A stretch of 41,551 nt of DNA from Streptomyces mutomycini (GTDB lineage Bacteria; Actinomycetota; Actinomycetes; Streptomycetales; Streptomycetaceae): the NCBI RefSeq assembly GCF_001700505.1, contig NZ_MAPV01000070.1, positions 1 through 41,551 of the forward strand, written 5' to 3'. Each line of letters opens with the position of its first letter. Positions within the stretch are counted from its first letter, which is position 1. The notes beneath the pieces were generated by a model. It made no database searches, was not told the origin of the DNA, and saw only the letters and a list, made by a program, of their open reading frames with translations. The position numbers and the translations under genes are program-made. Shown here piece after piece: positions 31,671 through 40,500 of this stretch.

Positions 31671-32693
31671 GTGCCGAAGAACCGGAACGTGTTCCCCTCC
31701 CTGGCCCTCCGGCGGCGCCTCGTCGCGTCCCGCGCCGTCCACCGCGTCTGGGCCTGGGTGCAGGAGACCGGGGCGGTCACCGCGCGGCACCCCGGGCGGC
31801 TCCGGTTCGGACGTATCGGCGCGGGGACCCGGCTGGCCTTCCCGCAGGGCACCGTGTTCGGGGAGCCTTGGATCGAGCTGGGCGACCACTGCATCATCGG
31901 CGAGCAGGTGACGCTCACGGCCGGCCTGATGCCCGATCTCGATCTGGGATCGGAACCCATCCTCACCCTGGGCAACGGTGTGGTGCTGGGCCGGGGGAGC
32001 CATGTCATCGCCGACACATCGGTGTCGATCGGCTCGGACACCTACTGCGGTCCGTATGTCTACATCACCTCCACCAACCACAGTTACGACGATCCCGACG
32101 AGCCGGTCGGCAAGCAGTGGCCGCGCATGGAGCCGGTGGTGATCGGGCCCGGATGCTGGATCGGCACCGGATCGGTGATCCTCCCGGGGGCCAGGCTCGG
32201 CCGCAACGTCGTGGTCGCGGCGGGTGCCGTCGTGCGCGGAGAGGTCCCCGACCACGCGGTGGTGGCGGGTGCGCCGGCCCGGGTGGTGCGGCGCTGGGAT
32301 CCGGAGAAGGGCTGGCAGCCGCCGCTGCGTACGCCCGCACCGGTGCCGATCCCCGACGATGTCACGCACCGGTGCCGATCCCCGACGATGTCACCCCCGA
32401 GCAGCTGGCCGCGTTGGCGCTGCTGCTCGAGGACCCCGCCGACGGGAGCTGACCTCTTACGGGGCAGCCCGCCTGTGGAGCCTTTCGACCCGTGGTGTCT
32501 TCGGCCCAGGCGTCTTAGGTCCAGTGGGTCTTCGGCCCAGGGCGTCTTCAGCCCGTCGCGAGCAGGAGCGTCCCGAGCAGGGCCAGGCCCGCGCCCGCCG
32601 CCTGGACCCCGCGCAGCCGCTCGCCGAGGATTCCCCGAGCGGCCAGTGCCGTCACCACCGGATACAGCGAGGCGAGGACGGCGGCCACGGTGA
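31671..32693 (+). CDS. Hexapeptide (LbH) acyltransferase with frameshifted C terminus
   Basis: The N-terminal 220 residues form a left-handed beta-helix acetyl/acyltransferase of the maltose/galactoside/NodL-type group, with W-I-E-L-G-D-H-C-I-I-G, N-H-S-Y-D-D-P-D, G-C-W-I-G-T-G-S-V-I and G-A-P-A-R-V-V. These transfer acyl groups, often acetyl, to sugars or polysaccharides. GTG at 31671. A 29-nt tandem duplication at 32337-32394 shifts the frame after residue 232 (P-I-P-D-D-V-T). Without it the protein would continue P-E-Q-L-A-A-L-A-L-L-L-E-D-P-A-D-G-S and stop at 32450-32452 (about 250 residues). As read, an unrelated Arg/Ser/Pro-rich tail continues to 32693 and overlaps the convergent EamA gene by 146 bp. 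The catalytic helix is intact, so activity may survive. Confidence 0.8.
   Translation: MPKNRNVFPSLALRRRLVASRAVHRVWAWVQETGAVTARHPGRLRFGRIGAGTRLAFPQGTVFGEPWIELGDHCIIGEQVTLTAGLMPDLDLGSEPILTLGNGVVLGRGSHVIADTSVSIGSDTYCGPYVYITSTNHSYDDPDEPVGKQWPRMEPVVIGPGCWIGTGSVILPGARLGRNVVVAAGAVVRGEVPDHAVVAGAPARVVRRWDPEKGWQPPLRTPAPVPIPDDVTHRCRSPTMSPPSSWPRWRCCSRTPPTGADLLRGSPPVEPFDPWCLRPRRLRSSGSSAQGVFSPSRAGASRAGPGPRPPPGPRAAARRGFPERPVPSPPDTARRGRRPR
32337..32394. repeat. 29-nt perfect tandem duplication inside the acyltransferase gene
   Basis: Bases 32337-32365 and 32366-32394 are identical, beginning GCACCGGTGCCG and ending GATGTCAC. As 29 is not a multiple of three it shifts the reading frame. It is either a recent slippage event or an assembly error. 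Confidence 0.95.
32497..32548. repeat. Direct repeat between acyltransferase and EamA genes
   Basis: GTCTTCGGCCCAGGCGTCTT (32497-32516) recurs at 32528-32548 with one inserted G, a 31-nt period. It lies 103 bp beyond the 29-nt duplication, so this stretch is locally repetitive. Confidence 0.75.
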
Positions 32694-33414
32694 CCGGGCC
32701 GTGCTGCGCGGCCATCGCGTACATGCCGTTGGCCGCGACGTCGGCGAGCCCGACGAAGGCGAGCGCGGGGAGCGCAGCCCGCACGACGCCGATTCCGCCC
32801 TCCTCTGGCAGTGCGCGGCCGCCACGGCGCACGGAGACGTACAGCGCCGTTCCGCCGACCGCGATGTTCGTGACCCGCTGGACGAAGAGGGCCAGCAAGA
32901 GGCCGGTCACGGTCGTGGAGGCCTCCGCGATCAGTGCCATCACCGCTCCGAAGCCGAACGCGGCCAGCAGGGTCAGGACGACCGCCTGGCGCTGCACCGG
33001 CGCACCGCGGAGCTGCGGCCCTCCGGCCAGGACTACTCCGGAGACGGCGACGGCCACCCCGGCGAACTGCAGCAGTCCGGGCCGCTCACCGACGAGCAGC
33101 CCCACTCCCACCGGGACCGCGACCCCCAGGGAGCCGAGCGGGGAGACCACCCCCATCGGGCCCAGTGCAAGGGCCTTGTAGAAGCTCAGCATCGCGACCG
33201 GGCCGACGGCCCCCGCGGCGACCGCGAACCAGAGCCGGCCCCCGGCCTCGCTCCAGCCGCCGGTCGCGAACACGACGACACCGAGGACGGCGGCGGCGAT
33301 GCACTGCGACACGACAACCACGGTGAGAGCGGGCGTGCGCCGGGTCAGCAGTCCGCCACCGAAATCGGCCAGACCCCACAGCAGGCTCGTGGCCAGGGCG
33401 AACAGTGCGGTCAT
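32548..33414 (-). CDS. EamA/DMT family transporter
   Basis: The 288-residue protein has about ten hydrophobic helices in two related halves, as in the drug/metabolite transporter superfamily. Features include S-L-L-W-G-L-A-D-F-G-G-G in TMS1, F-Y-K-A-L-A-L-G-P-M-G-V-V-S-P before the midpoint and the matching M-A-A-Q-H-G-P-V-T-V-A-A-V-L-A-S-L-Y-P in the second half, followed by E-R-L-R-G-V-Q. Members export amino acids, nucleobases or drugs. ATG at 33414. It is divergent from an XRE-cupin regulator across 93 bp, a common pairing in which the regulator controls the transporter. The substrate is unknown. Confidence 0.88.
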   Translation of the reverse strand: MTALFALATSLLWGLADFGGGLLTRRTPALTVVVVSQCIAAAVLGVVVFATGGWSEAGGRLWFAVAAGAVGPVAMLSFYKALALGPMGVVSPLGSLGVAVPVGVGLLVGERPGLLQFAGVAVAVSGVVLAGGPQLRGAPVQRQAVVLTLLAAFGFGAVMALIAEASTTVTGLLLALFVQRVTNIAVGGTALYVSVRRGGRALPEEGGIGVVRAALPALAFVGLADVAANGMYAMAAQHGPVTVAAVLASLYPVVTALAARGILGERLRGVQAAGAGLALLGTLLLATG

Positions 33415-33507
33415 CGGGCGCCTCGCAGTACAGTGCGGTGGTCGGTGGGGTACACCACACCGTAGTGCAATATTTTCGACCTTGTCATCCAGCATATTGG
33501 ACGGAAC
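33415..33507. promoter_or_regulatory. Shared promoter/operator of EamA and XRE-cupin genes
   Basis: The 93-bp gap is AT-rich for this genome. TCCAGCATATTGGA (33488-33501) is an imperfect palindrome 6 nt before the regulator GTG, and GCAATATT (33467-33474) resembles its core. Autoregulation by the XRE-cupin protein is likely but inferred. Confidence 0.45.
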
Positions 33508-34092
33508 GTGTCTGACCTCGATCAGCTCACTCAGTCGCTCGCGCGCAACCTCAAGCGGTGGCGAGGCGAGCGCGGCTTCACCCTGGACGCGCTGGCGGCC
33601 CGAGCAGGCGTCAGCCGCGGCATGATCATCCAGATCGAGCAGGCGCGCACGAACCCGAGCGTCGGCACCACTGTCAAGCTCGCCGATGCGCTGGGCGTCA
33701 GCATCACCACGCTGCTCGACTACGAGCAGGGATCCCAGGTCCGGCTGGTACCCGAGAGCCAGGCGGTGCGCATGTGGTCGACGGACGCGGGCAGCTCGAC
33801 CACGCTGCTGGTGGGTACGGAGGCCAGGGGGCCGATCGAGCTCTGGTCCTGGCATCTGATGCCCGGCGACAGCAGCGCCTCCGACCCGCACCCCGAGGGA
33901 ACCGTGGAGCTCCTCCACGTCACGGCGGGTGTACTCACCCTGGTCGTCGACGGCGAGGCCCACACGGTGCCCGCCGGTACCTCTGCGACGTTCGAGGCCC
34001 ATGTGCCGCACAGCTACCGCAACGACGGCCCGGAGCCCACTGATCTGACCATGGCAGTGTCGATCCCGCCGGTCCGCCGGGAAGGCAAGTGA
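33508..34092 (+). CDS. XRE-family regulator with cupin sensor domain
   Basis: The 194-residue protein has an N-terminal Cro/C1-type helix-turn-helix (residues about 8-65: L-D-A-L-A-A-R-A-G-V-S-R-G-M-I-I-Q-I-E with N-P-S-V-G-T) and a C-terminal cupin_2 barrel (about 110-185: H-L-M-P-G-D, P-E-G-T-V-E-L-L-H-V-T-A-G, V-P-A-G-T-S-A-T-F, A-H-V-P-H-S-Y-R-N). This architecture is typical of ligand-sensing repressors that sit beside a transporter or metabolic gene. GTG at 33508. It is divergent from the EamA transporter, its probable target. The cupin ligand is unknown. It is far from the biosynthetic locus, and I have no reason to link it to that. Confidence 0.9.
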   Translation: MSDLDQLTQSLARNLKRWRGERGFTLDALAARAGVSRGMIIQIEQARTNPSVGTTVKLADALGVSITTLLDYEQGSQVRLVPESQAVRMWSTDAGSSTTLLVGTEARGPIELWSWHLMPGDSSASDPHPEGTVELLHVTAGVLTLVVDGEAHTVPAGTSATFEAHVPHSYRNDGPEPTDLTMAVSIPPVRREGK

Positions 34093-34145
34093 GCGATCCG
34101 CATCGGCGGGGCGCCGCCCGTACTGCCGAAGTGGTCGTCCTGGAG

Positions 34146-34164
34146 TGCCTCCGGATCTGAGGCA
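34146..34164. terminator. Hairpin between convergent XRE-cupin and AAC(3) genes
   Basis: TGCCTC (34146-34151) pairs with GAGGCA (34159-34164) around a 7-nt loop. It lies between the stops of two convergent genes. Confidence 0.4.
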
Positions 34165-34183
34165 GGCCGGTGGCGCGAGCCGC

Positions 34184-35008
34184 TCAGGAGCCGTCGGCCC
34201 GATGTCTCCCGAACCATCCCACGGCGAAGTCCACGGCGGCGCGCAGGGAGAACAGGTGACTGCGCGCCGCGCCCACCCGGCCGGTGCCGAACACACCTGT
34301 CCGCGCACTCAGGAAGTCGGCCCCGAGCGCGGCGAAGTCGCTGTCGTCCAGAGCGATGTCCTCGTACTCCCACCAACGGCGCCCGCCGTCCTGAGCTCCG
34401 CCCTCCGACGCCACCACGCAGCGGTACGGACGACGGGGCGGGCAGGGGCGGCGGTACTCCGCGAGGTGGAAGGCGGTGCAGCTGTCGAAGCCCGTGCCCA
34501 GCAGCAGGATCTGGGCGTCGGCCTCGTACAGCCGGGCGAGGGGGGAGTCCTCGCCCAGGTGGCAGTCCCGGCGGTGGCCCCCGAGCAGCTTCGCCGCCCC
34601 CGGCCCGAGCGCGGCGAACGAGGTCTGCGGATGGGCGCTGCGCAGCGCCCCCGGAGCCAGCCGCACGGTCTCGGCGAGTGCTCCCATCGAGGGTGCGGGA
34701 GAGACCGCCGGGTCGAAGGCGGGCATCGCCGCACGCACCGCCGCGCGGGCCTCTTCGCTCATGCCGCGCACATGGTCCTGGTAGGAGCGCGAGGTGTCGG
34801 AATTCTCCGGGGTGAACGCTGGGACGGCCAGCGTTCCCTCCGGTCCGAGCGCACTATGCAGCGCGCCGGCCATGGCCCCGGCGCTCCCGCCCGCGGCCCG
34901 CATCGAGGCGTGCACCAGGAGGACGCCACCCCGTCGCACTCCGAGCTCGTACAGCTGGGTGGTGGTGCGCTCAGTGCCCGGGAGGAGATGCCGTGTCACA
35001 GCGGACAT
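34184..35008 (-). CDS. AAC(3)-family aminoglycoside N-acetyltransferase
   Basis: The 274-residue protein belongs to the antibiotic N-acetyltransferase family: L-L-V-H-A-S-M-R-A-A-G near the N terminus, A-L-G-P-E-G-T-L-A-V-P-A-F-T, E-N-S-D-T-S, H-P-Q-T-S-F-A-A-L-G and G-T-G-F-D-S-C-T-A-F-H. The enzymes acetylate the 3-amino group of 2-deoxystreptamine aminoglycosides using acetyl-CoA. Chromosomal copies are widespread in Streptomyces, often silent, and may act on other amines. ATG at 35008 has GGGGAG only 2 nt upstream; GTG at 34999 would place the same ribosome site at better spacing, so the true start is uncertain by three codons. It is not near an aminoglycoside cluster in this window. Confidence 0.85.
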   Translation of the reverse strand: MSAVTRHLLPGTERTTTQLYELGVRRGGVLLVHASMRAAGGSAGAMAGALHSALGPEGTLAVPAFTPENSDTSRSYQDHVRGMSEEARAAVRAAMPAFDPAVSPAPSMGALAETVRLAPGALRSAHPQTSFAALGPGAAKLLGGHRRDCHLGEDSPLARLYEADAQILLLGTGFDSCTAFHLAEYRRPCPPRRPYRCVVASEGGAQDGGRRWWEYEDIALDDSDFAALGADFLSARTGVFGTGRVGAARSHLFSLRAAVDFAVGWFGRHRADGS

Positions 35009-35115
35009 TCTCCCCGCCGGGGCCTCGGTACGACACCACGCCTTCCGGCCCCCGGGGAAGGCAGGGCCGCGCGCAACGGTCACCGGCGCGGGTCGGCACG
35101 ACTACCCGCCCACGG

Positions 35116-35532
35116 TCAGGAGCGAGGGGCGAGGCGCGGTATCTCGATCGCCGGGCAGCGGTCCATCACCATGGCGAGGCCGGCCGCGCGGGTGCGCTCG
35201 TACGCCTCCTCGTCGATCACACCGAGCTGGAACCAGACCGCCTTCGCGCCGACCGCCACCGCCTCGTCGGCGATACCACCCGCCAGGTCGCTGTTGACGA
35301 AGACGTCCACCACATCGACCGGGAAGGGTATGGCGGCCAGTGAGGCGTAACCCTGCTCGCCGTGGACCCGCTCCGCCTTCGGGTGGACGGGCACCACCCT
35401 CTTGCCGAAGCGCTGGAGGACCTCGGCCACCCCGTAGGCCGCGCGGGAGCTGTTGTCGGACAGACCGACCACCGCCCAGGTGTCGCCCGTGTCCCGGAGG
35501 ATCCTGCGAACCGTCTCATCGTCTGCGTACAT
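35116..35532 (-). CDS. CoA-binding protein (Rossmann, YccU-like)
   Basis: The 138-residue single-domain protein has the CoA_binding fold: W-A-V-V-G-L-S-D-N-S-S-R-A-A-Y-G-V, V-V-P-V-H-P-K, and a C-terminal V-M-D-R-C-P-A-I-E. Relatives bind CoA or a similar nucleotide; their cellular role is poorly known. ATG at 35532. It is divergent from yigZ, sharing an 83-bp gap, and lies downstream of AAC(3) only by position, since that gene reads in the same direction but is separated by 107 bp. Confidence 0.87.
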   Translation of the reverse strand: MYADDETVRRILRDTGDTWAVVGLSDNSSRAAYGVAEVLQRFGKRVVPVHPKAERVHGEQGYASLAAIPFPVDVVDVFVNSDLAGGIADEAVAVGAKAVWFQLGVIDEEAYERTRAAGLAMVMDRCPAIEIPRLAPRS

Positions 35533-35603
35533 GCCCTGACAACGGACGGCCCGGCCCGGCCATTCCCCACGGAAGGGTGAAAAGTGCGGGACGGAACGAC
35601 GCA

Positions 35604-35616
35604 TAGGGTGGACCGA
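35604..35616 (+). promoter_or_regulatory. Putative leaderless promoter of yigZ
   Basis: TAGGGT (35604-35609) is a -10-like hexamer ending 6 nt before the yigZ ATG, which would place the transcript start at or next to the start codon. No Shine-Dalgarno sequence precedes the ATG. The -35 is weak. Confidence 0.5.
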
Positions 35617-36251
35617 TGCAGGAGCAGTACCGGACAGTCGCCCGCGCGGGCGTGCACGAGACCGAGATCAGCCGGTCGCGTTTCCTCTGCGCGCTCGCCC
35701 CCGCCGCCACCGAGCAGGAGGCGCAGGAGTTCATCGCGCGCGTCCGCAGGGAACACCCCGCCGCCAACCACAACTGCTTCGCCTACGTCATCGGCGCCGA
35801 CGCCTCCGTGCAGAGGGCCGGAGACGACGGGGAGCCCGGCGGGACGGCGGGCGTCCCGATGCTGCAGATGCTCATGCGCCGGGAGGTGCGGTACGCCGTC
35901 GCCGTCGTCACCCGCTACTTCGGCGGCGTCAAGCTCGGCGCGGGCGGACTGATCCGGGCGTACGGAGGAGCGGTCGGGGAAGCGCTCGACGCGCTGGGTA
36001 CCACCACCCGCCGCCGGTACCGCCTCGCCACCGTCACCGTTGACCACCAACGGGCGGGCAAGCTGGAGAACGACCTGCGCGCCACCGGCCGTGCCGTTCA
36101 CGACGTGACGTACGCGGAGGCGGTGACCATCGCGATCGGGCTGCCCGACGCGGATATCGACGGTTTCAGGGCCTGGCTGGCCGATGCCACCGCGGGCTCC
36201 GCAACGCTCGAGCTCGGTGGCGAGGCGTACGGGGATGTCCGATCCGGATGA
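35616..36251 (+). CDS. YigZ/IMPACT family protein (UPF0029)
   Basis: The 211-residue protein has the UPF0029 N-terminal domain with E-I-S-R-S-R-F-L-C, H-N-C-F-A-Y-V-I-G, G-D-D-G-E-P-G-G-T-A-G and T-R-Y-F-G-G-V-K-L-G-A-G-G-L-I-R-A-Y, then a second alpha/beta domain. It is the bacterial relative of eukaryotic IMPACT; its biochemical role is unsettled. ATG at 35616 appears to be leaderless. A 6-bp CCGGAT/ATCCGG hairpin overlaps its stop codon at 36244-36260. Confidence 0.9.
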   Translation: MQEQYRTVARAGVHETEISRSRFLCALAPAATEQEAQEFIARVRREHPAANHNCFAYVIGADASVQRAGDDGEPGGTAGVPMLQMLMRREVRYAVAVVTRYFGGVKLGAGGLIRAYGGAVGEALDALGTTTRRRYRLATVTVDHQRAGKLENDLRATGRAVHDVTYAEAVTIAIGLPDADIDGFRAWLADATAGSATLELGGEAYGDVRSG

Positions 36252-36260
36252 GTGATCCGG
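36244..36260. terminator. Small hairpin at the yigZ stop
   Basis: CCGGAT (36244-36249) pairs with ATCCGG (36255-36260) around a 5-nt loop. Short arms; weak terminator candidate. Confidence 0.3.
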
Positions 36261-36273
36261 GACCGCGCGGCAC

Positions 36274-36307
36274 TAGCGTGGTCGGGCCGGCCGTGGAAAT
36301 CCACGGC
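36274..36307 (+). promoter_or_regulatory. sbcDC promoter with downstream palindrome
   Basis: TAGCGT (36274-36279) is a plausible -10. GCCGTGGAAATCCACGGC (36290-36307) is a palindrome with 8-bp arms and AA centre lying at about +4 of the predicted transcript. Spacing resembles the dedA promoter, but the sequence differs. It is not a recognisable LexA box. Confidence 0.45.
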
Positions 36308-36384
36308 GGGCGGGGTGCCGGGCCGGCCGGGTCCCGGGGGCGGAGGAAGTGGAACATGCAGGTCGGAGTCGTCGGAGTGATGCC

Positions 36385-37551
36385 GTGAGGATTCTGCACA
36401 CCTCGGACTGGCATCTGGGGCGGTCCTTCCACCGCGTCTCGATGCTCGACGCCCAGGCCGCCTACCTCGACCACCTCGTCGGGACGGTGGGGGAGCACTC
36501 CGTCGACGTGGTCGTCGTGGCGGGCGACGTCTACGACCGGGCCGTGCCGCCGCTGTCGGCCGTCCAGCTGTTCGACGACGCGCTGCACCGGCTCGCCGCC
36601 GCCGGAGTGCCGACCGTCATGATCTCGGGGAACCACGACTCGGCCCGCAGACTCGGAGTCGGCGCCGGGCTGATCGCACGGGCCGGGATCCATCTGCGTA
36701 CCGACCCCGCCGAGTGCGCCGCCCCCGTCGTCGTGAGCGACACGCAGGGAGACGTGGCGTTCTACGGGCTGCCCTATCTCGAACCGGCACTTGTCCGGGA
36801 GAGCCTCGGCGCCTCTAAGGCGGGGCACGAAGCCGTCCTCTCGGCTGCCATGGACAGGGTGCGGGCCGATCTCGCCTCCCGGCCCGACGGCACCCGGTCG
36901 GTCGTGCTCGCCCATGCGTTCGTGGCGGGCGGTGAACCCAGCGACAGCGAACGCGACATCACGGTCGGCGGCGTCGCCGCTGTCCCCGCGGGAGTCTTCG
37001 ACGGCGTCGACTACGTGGCGCTCGGCCACCTGCACGGCTGCCAGACGGTCACCGAACGGGTGCGCTACTCGGGCTCCCCCCTCGCGTACTCCTTCTCCGA
37101 GCACGCGCACCGCAAGACGATGTGGCTGATCGACCTCGGCCACGGCGGAGACCTCGCCGCCGAACGCATCGACTGCCCGGCGCCGCGCCCACTGGCACGG
37201 CTCCGCGGACGCCTCGGCACGCTGCTCGAGGACCCGGCCCTCGAACGGCACCGGGACTCCTGGGTGGAGGCGACCCTCACCGACCCGGCGCGGCCGGACG
37301 AACCGATGGCCCGCCTGCTGGAGCGCTTCCCGCACACCCTCAGCCTGGTCTTCGACCCCGAGCGGACCCCCGGAGATCCCCTCGCGTCGTACGCCCAGCG
37401 GCTCAAGGGGCGTGACGACCAGCAGGTGGCGGAGGACTTCGTGGCCCATGTGAGGGGCGGAAGCGGACCCAGTGCGCAGGAGCGGACCGTGCTGCGTGCC
37501 GTCTTCGACGACGTAAGGGTCGGCGACGGAGTCAACGAGGTGTCCCGATGA
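36385..37551 (+). CDS. sbcD: SbcD: nuclease subunit of SbcCD
   Basis: The 388-residue protein is the Mre11-type nuclease subunit of the SbcCD complex, which cleaves DNA hairpins and trims blocked double-strand ends. Metallophosphoesterase motifs are D-W-H-L-G (residue 8 on), G-D-V-Y-D-R, G-N-H-D-S, V-V-L-A-H-A-F and G-H-L-H-G, all intact. I chose GTG at 36385, with GGAG 8 nt upstream, because R-I-L-H-T-S-D-W-H-L is the canonical N terminus. Its stop overlaps the sbcC start by 4 nt, so the two subunits are translationally coupled. The product works with SbcC at replication forks and palindromes. Confidence 0.95.
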   Translation: MRILHTSDWHLGRSFHRVSMLDAQAAYLDHLVGTVGEHSVDVVVVAGDVYDRAVPPLSAVQLFDDALHRLAAAGVPTVMISGNHDSARRLGVGAGLIARAGIHLRTDPAECAAPVVVSDTQGDVAFYGLPYLEPALVRESLGASKAGHEAVLSAAMDRVRADLASRPDGTRSVVLAHAFVAGGEPSDSERDITVGGVAAVPAGVFDGVDYVALGHLHGCQTVTERVRYSGSPLAYSFSEHAHRKTMWLIDLGHGGDLAAERIDCPAPRPLARLRGRLGTLLEDPALERHRDSWVEATLTDPARPDEPMARLLERFPHTLSLVFDPERTPGDPLASYAQRLKGRDDQQVAEDFVAHVRGGSGPSAQERTVLRAVFDDVRVGDGVNEVSR

Positions 37552-40500
37552 GGCTGCACAAACTCACCCTGACCGCGTTCGGACCCTTCGGTGCCACACA
37601 GGAAGTCGACTTCGACGCACTGTCGGCGGCCGGGATATTCCTGCTGCACGGTCCCACCGGCGCAGGCAAGACATCCGTCCTCGACGCCGTCTGCTACGGC
37701 CTGTACGGAGCTGTGCCCGGTGCCCGGCAGAGCCCCGGTACCTCACTGCGCAGTGACCACGCCCCTGTCGACCGCCCGACCGAGGTGTGTCTGGAACTGA
37801 CCGTCGGGGGGCGCCGTCTGGAAGTCACCAGACGCCCTGCCCAGCCCCGTCCCAAGAAGAGGGGCGGCGGTTTCACGACCGAGAAGGCGCAGAGCTGGCT
37901 GCGCGAACACGACCCCGAGCACGGCTGGAAGGCCCTCAGCCGCTCCCACCAGGAGATCGGCGAGGAGATCGGCGGGCTCATCGGGATGAGCCGGGACCAG
38001 TTCTGCCAGGTCGTGCTGCTGCCGCAGGGCGACTTCGCGCGGTTCCTGCGCGCCGACGCGGAGGCGCGCGGCAAGCTGCTCGGCCGGCTCTTCGACACCC
38101 GCCGGTTCGCGGCCGTCGAGGAGCGCCTGGCCGACCTGCGGCGGGCGGCCGAAGCCCGGGTCAGGGCAGCGGACGGGCAGATCCTCGCCCTGGCCCAGCG
38201 CATCGCTCAGGCGGCCGGTCCGGCGGCGGACGAGGCGGCGCCGCCGGAGGAGCGGCCCGGTGAACCCGGTCTCGCCGAGGGGGTCCTGCAGTGGGCCGCC
38301 GTCGCCCGCAGCGGAGCCCGCGAACGGTTCGACATCGCCCAATGCGTCCTGGCCGCGGCCGAGGGCCGGAACGCCTCCGCACGCCACGCGTTCGAGGCCG
38401 AGCGTGAACTGGCCCGGCTCCAGCAGCGGTACGAGGAGACCCGCCGCCGTGCCGCGGGGCTGGAGGAGCGCCGCGCGGAACGCGACCGCTGCCACGAACA
38501 GCTGTCCCGCGCGCGCAAGGCGGATCTGGTCGCCCCGGCGCTCGGCCTGTGGGAGGAGTCCGAGCGGGCCCACCGCACGGCTGTCGCGGCATGTGAGCGG
38601 TCACGCGCCGGGCTGCCTCCCGAACTGGCCGAGGCGGGCTCCGAGCAACTGGCCGGCCTGGAACGAGGACTCAGGGCGGAGCTGGGCGCGCTCGACGCCG
38701 CACGCCGTGCGGAGCGGCGCAGCCGGGAGATCGACGCCGAACGGGCCGGGCTGGAGCGGCAGTCCCGCTCCGACGACGACACGATCCACGAGGCGGCCCA
38801 ATGGCTGGCCGGCTGGGACGCCACTCACCGGAGCCTCAGGGACCGCATCGAGAGGGCTCAGGACGCCGCGACCCGCGCGGAACAACTGGCCGGCCGGCTC
38901 GCCCCGGCGCGCAGGAGGCTGGAGGCGGCGCGTCGGCGCGACGCCCTGGCCGCACAGGAGGAAACGGCGGCGACGGCCCTCACCGCGGCGCGTGAGCGCG
39001 CGGTGGAGGCGCACGAGGAGTGGCTGACGCTACGGGAGCGGCGGCTGCGCGGCATCGCGGCGGAACTGGCCGGTCAGCTCGCCGACGGGGTGGCCTGCAC
39101 GGTGTGCGGCTCGGCGGAGCACCCGGCGCCGGCCCGCGCGGAGGACGGCCATGTCGACCGGGCCACGGAGGAGGCGGCGCTCGCCGTCCACCAGCGGGCC
39201 GACCGGGCCCGGGCGCAGGCGGAGAACGAACTCGTCGTCCTGCGTGAACGCCTCGCGGCGGCACGGGCCGAGGCGGCGGCCCCGCAGGACGACGCGGGCG
39301 CCCCCGGAGCGGCGGACCGGACCGCATCCGACGTCGAGGAACTGCGGTCGGCCGTCGACCGCCTGACCAGGGAGCACGCGGAAGCACACCGCCTGGCCGC
39401 GGGAACACATGCGGCACGGGAGGCACTCGCCGTAGCCGAGCGTGAGTACGCCGGACGGCTCGACGACCGGCAGCAGGCGGAGCGGCGCGCCGCTGCCCGT
39501 ACCTCGCAGCGCGAAGCGCTCGACCGTGAACAGCGCGCGCTGGAAGCCGAGTTGGTGAAGGCCCGTGGTGCCAGTGCCTCAGTGGCCGAGCACGCCGGGC
39601 TGCTCGAGCGCCGTGCCGTGCTGCTGGCGGACGCCGCGGAGGCGCTCCGCGCCGAGCAGGACGCGGCCGAGCGCCTCAAGGAGGCCGACGGCAGGCTTGC
39701 CGACGCCGCTTTCCGGGCCGGATTCGACACGCCGCAGGCCGCTGCGGCGAAGCTGCTCGGCGACACCGCGCAACGGGAGCTCCAGCACCGGATCGACGCC
39801 TGGCAGACGGAGGCGGCCACCGTCGCCGACCGGCTCGCCGAGGAGGACGCCCGTGCCGCGGCCGGCCGGCCGGCCGCGGCACCGGACGCCGCACAGGCGG
39901 CGTACGACCTGTCGGTGCAGGCCCTGCGCGACGGCGCGGCGGCACACGCCGCCGCGCAGGAGCGCAGCGCGGAGCTCGGCCGGCTCTCGTGCCGCGCGGA
40001 GGAAGAGGTGCGTGCCCTCGGTCCACTGCGCCAGGAGTACGAAAGGGTGGCCCGTCTCGCCGGGCTGACCGCGGGCACCTCCGCGGACAACGAGCGCAAG
40101 ATGCGTCTGGAGGCGTACGTACTCGCGGCCCGCCTCGAACAGGTGGCCGCCGCGGCGACGGCCCGCCTCCAGCGAATGTCGTCGGGCCGCTACACCCTGG
40201 TCCATTCCGATGGACGCAGCGGGAGCCGCAGGGCCGGTCTCGGCCTGCACGTCGTCGACTCCTGGACGGGCCGGGAGCGCGACACGGCCACCCTGTCCGG
40301 CGGGGAGACCTTCTTCGCCTCGCTCGCCCTGGCTCTGGGCCTGGCCGACGTGGTGACGGACGAGGCGGGCGGCGTACGTCTGGACACGCTCTTCATCGAC
40401 GAGGGATTCGGCAGTCTGGACGACCAGACCCTGGACGAGGTGCTCGACGTCCTGGACTCGCTGCGCGAACGCGACCGGAGCGTCGGGATCGTCAGCCATG

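Noticed and set aside
31671..32693. Calling the acyltransferase a pseudogene
   Set aside because: The frameshift comes after the whole catalytic beta-helix, so function may persist; it is kept as a CDS with the duplication noted.
34184..35008. AAC(3) gene as self-resistance of the biosynthetic locus
   Set aside because: It is more than 11 kb away among ordinary genes, and the predicted product is not an aminoglycoside.
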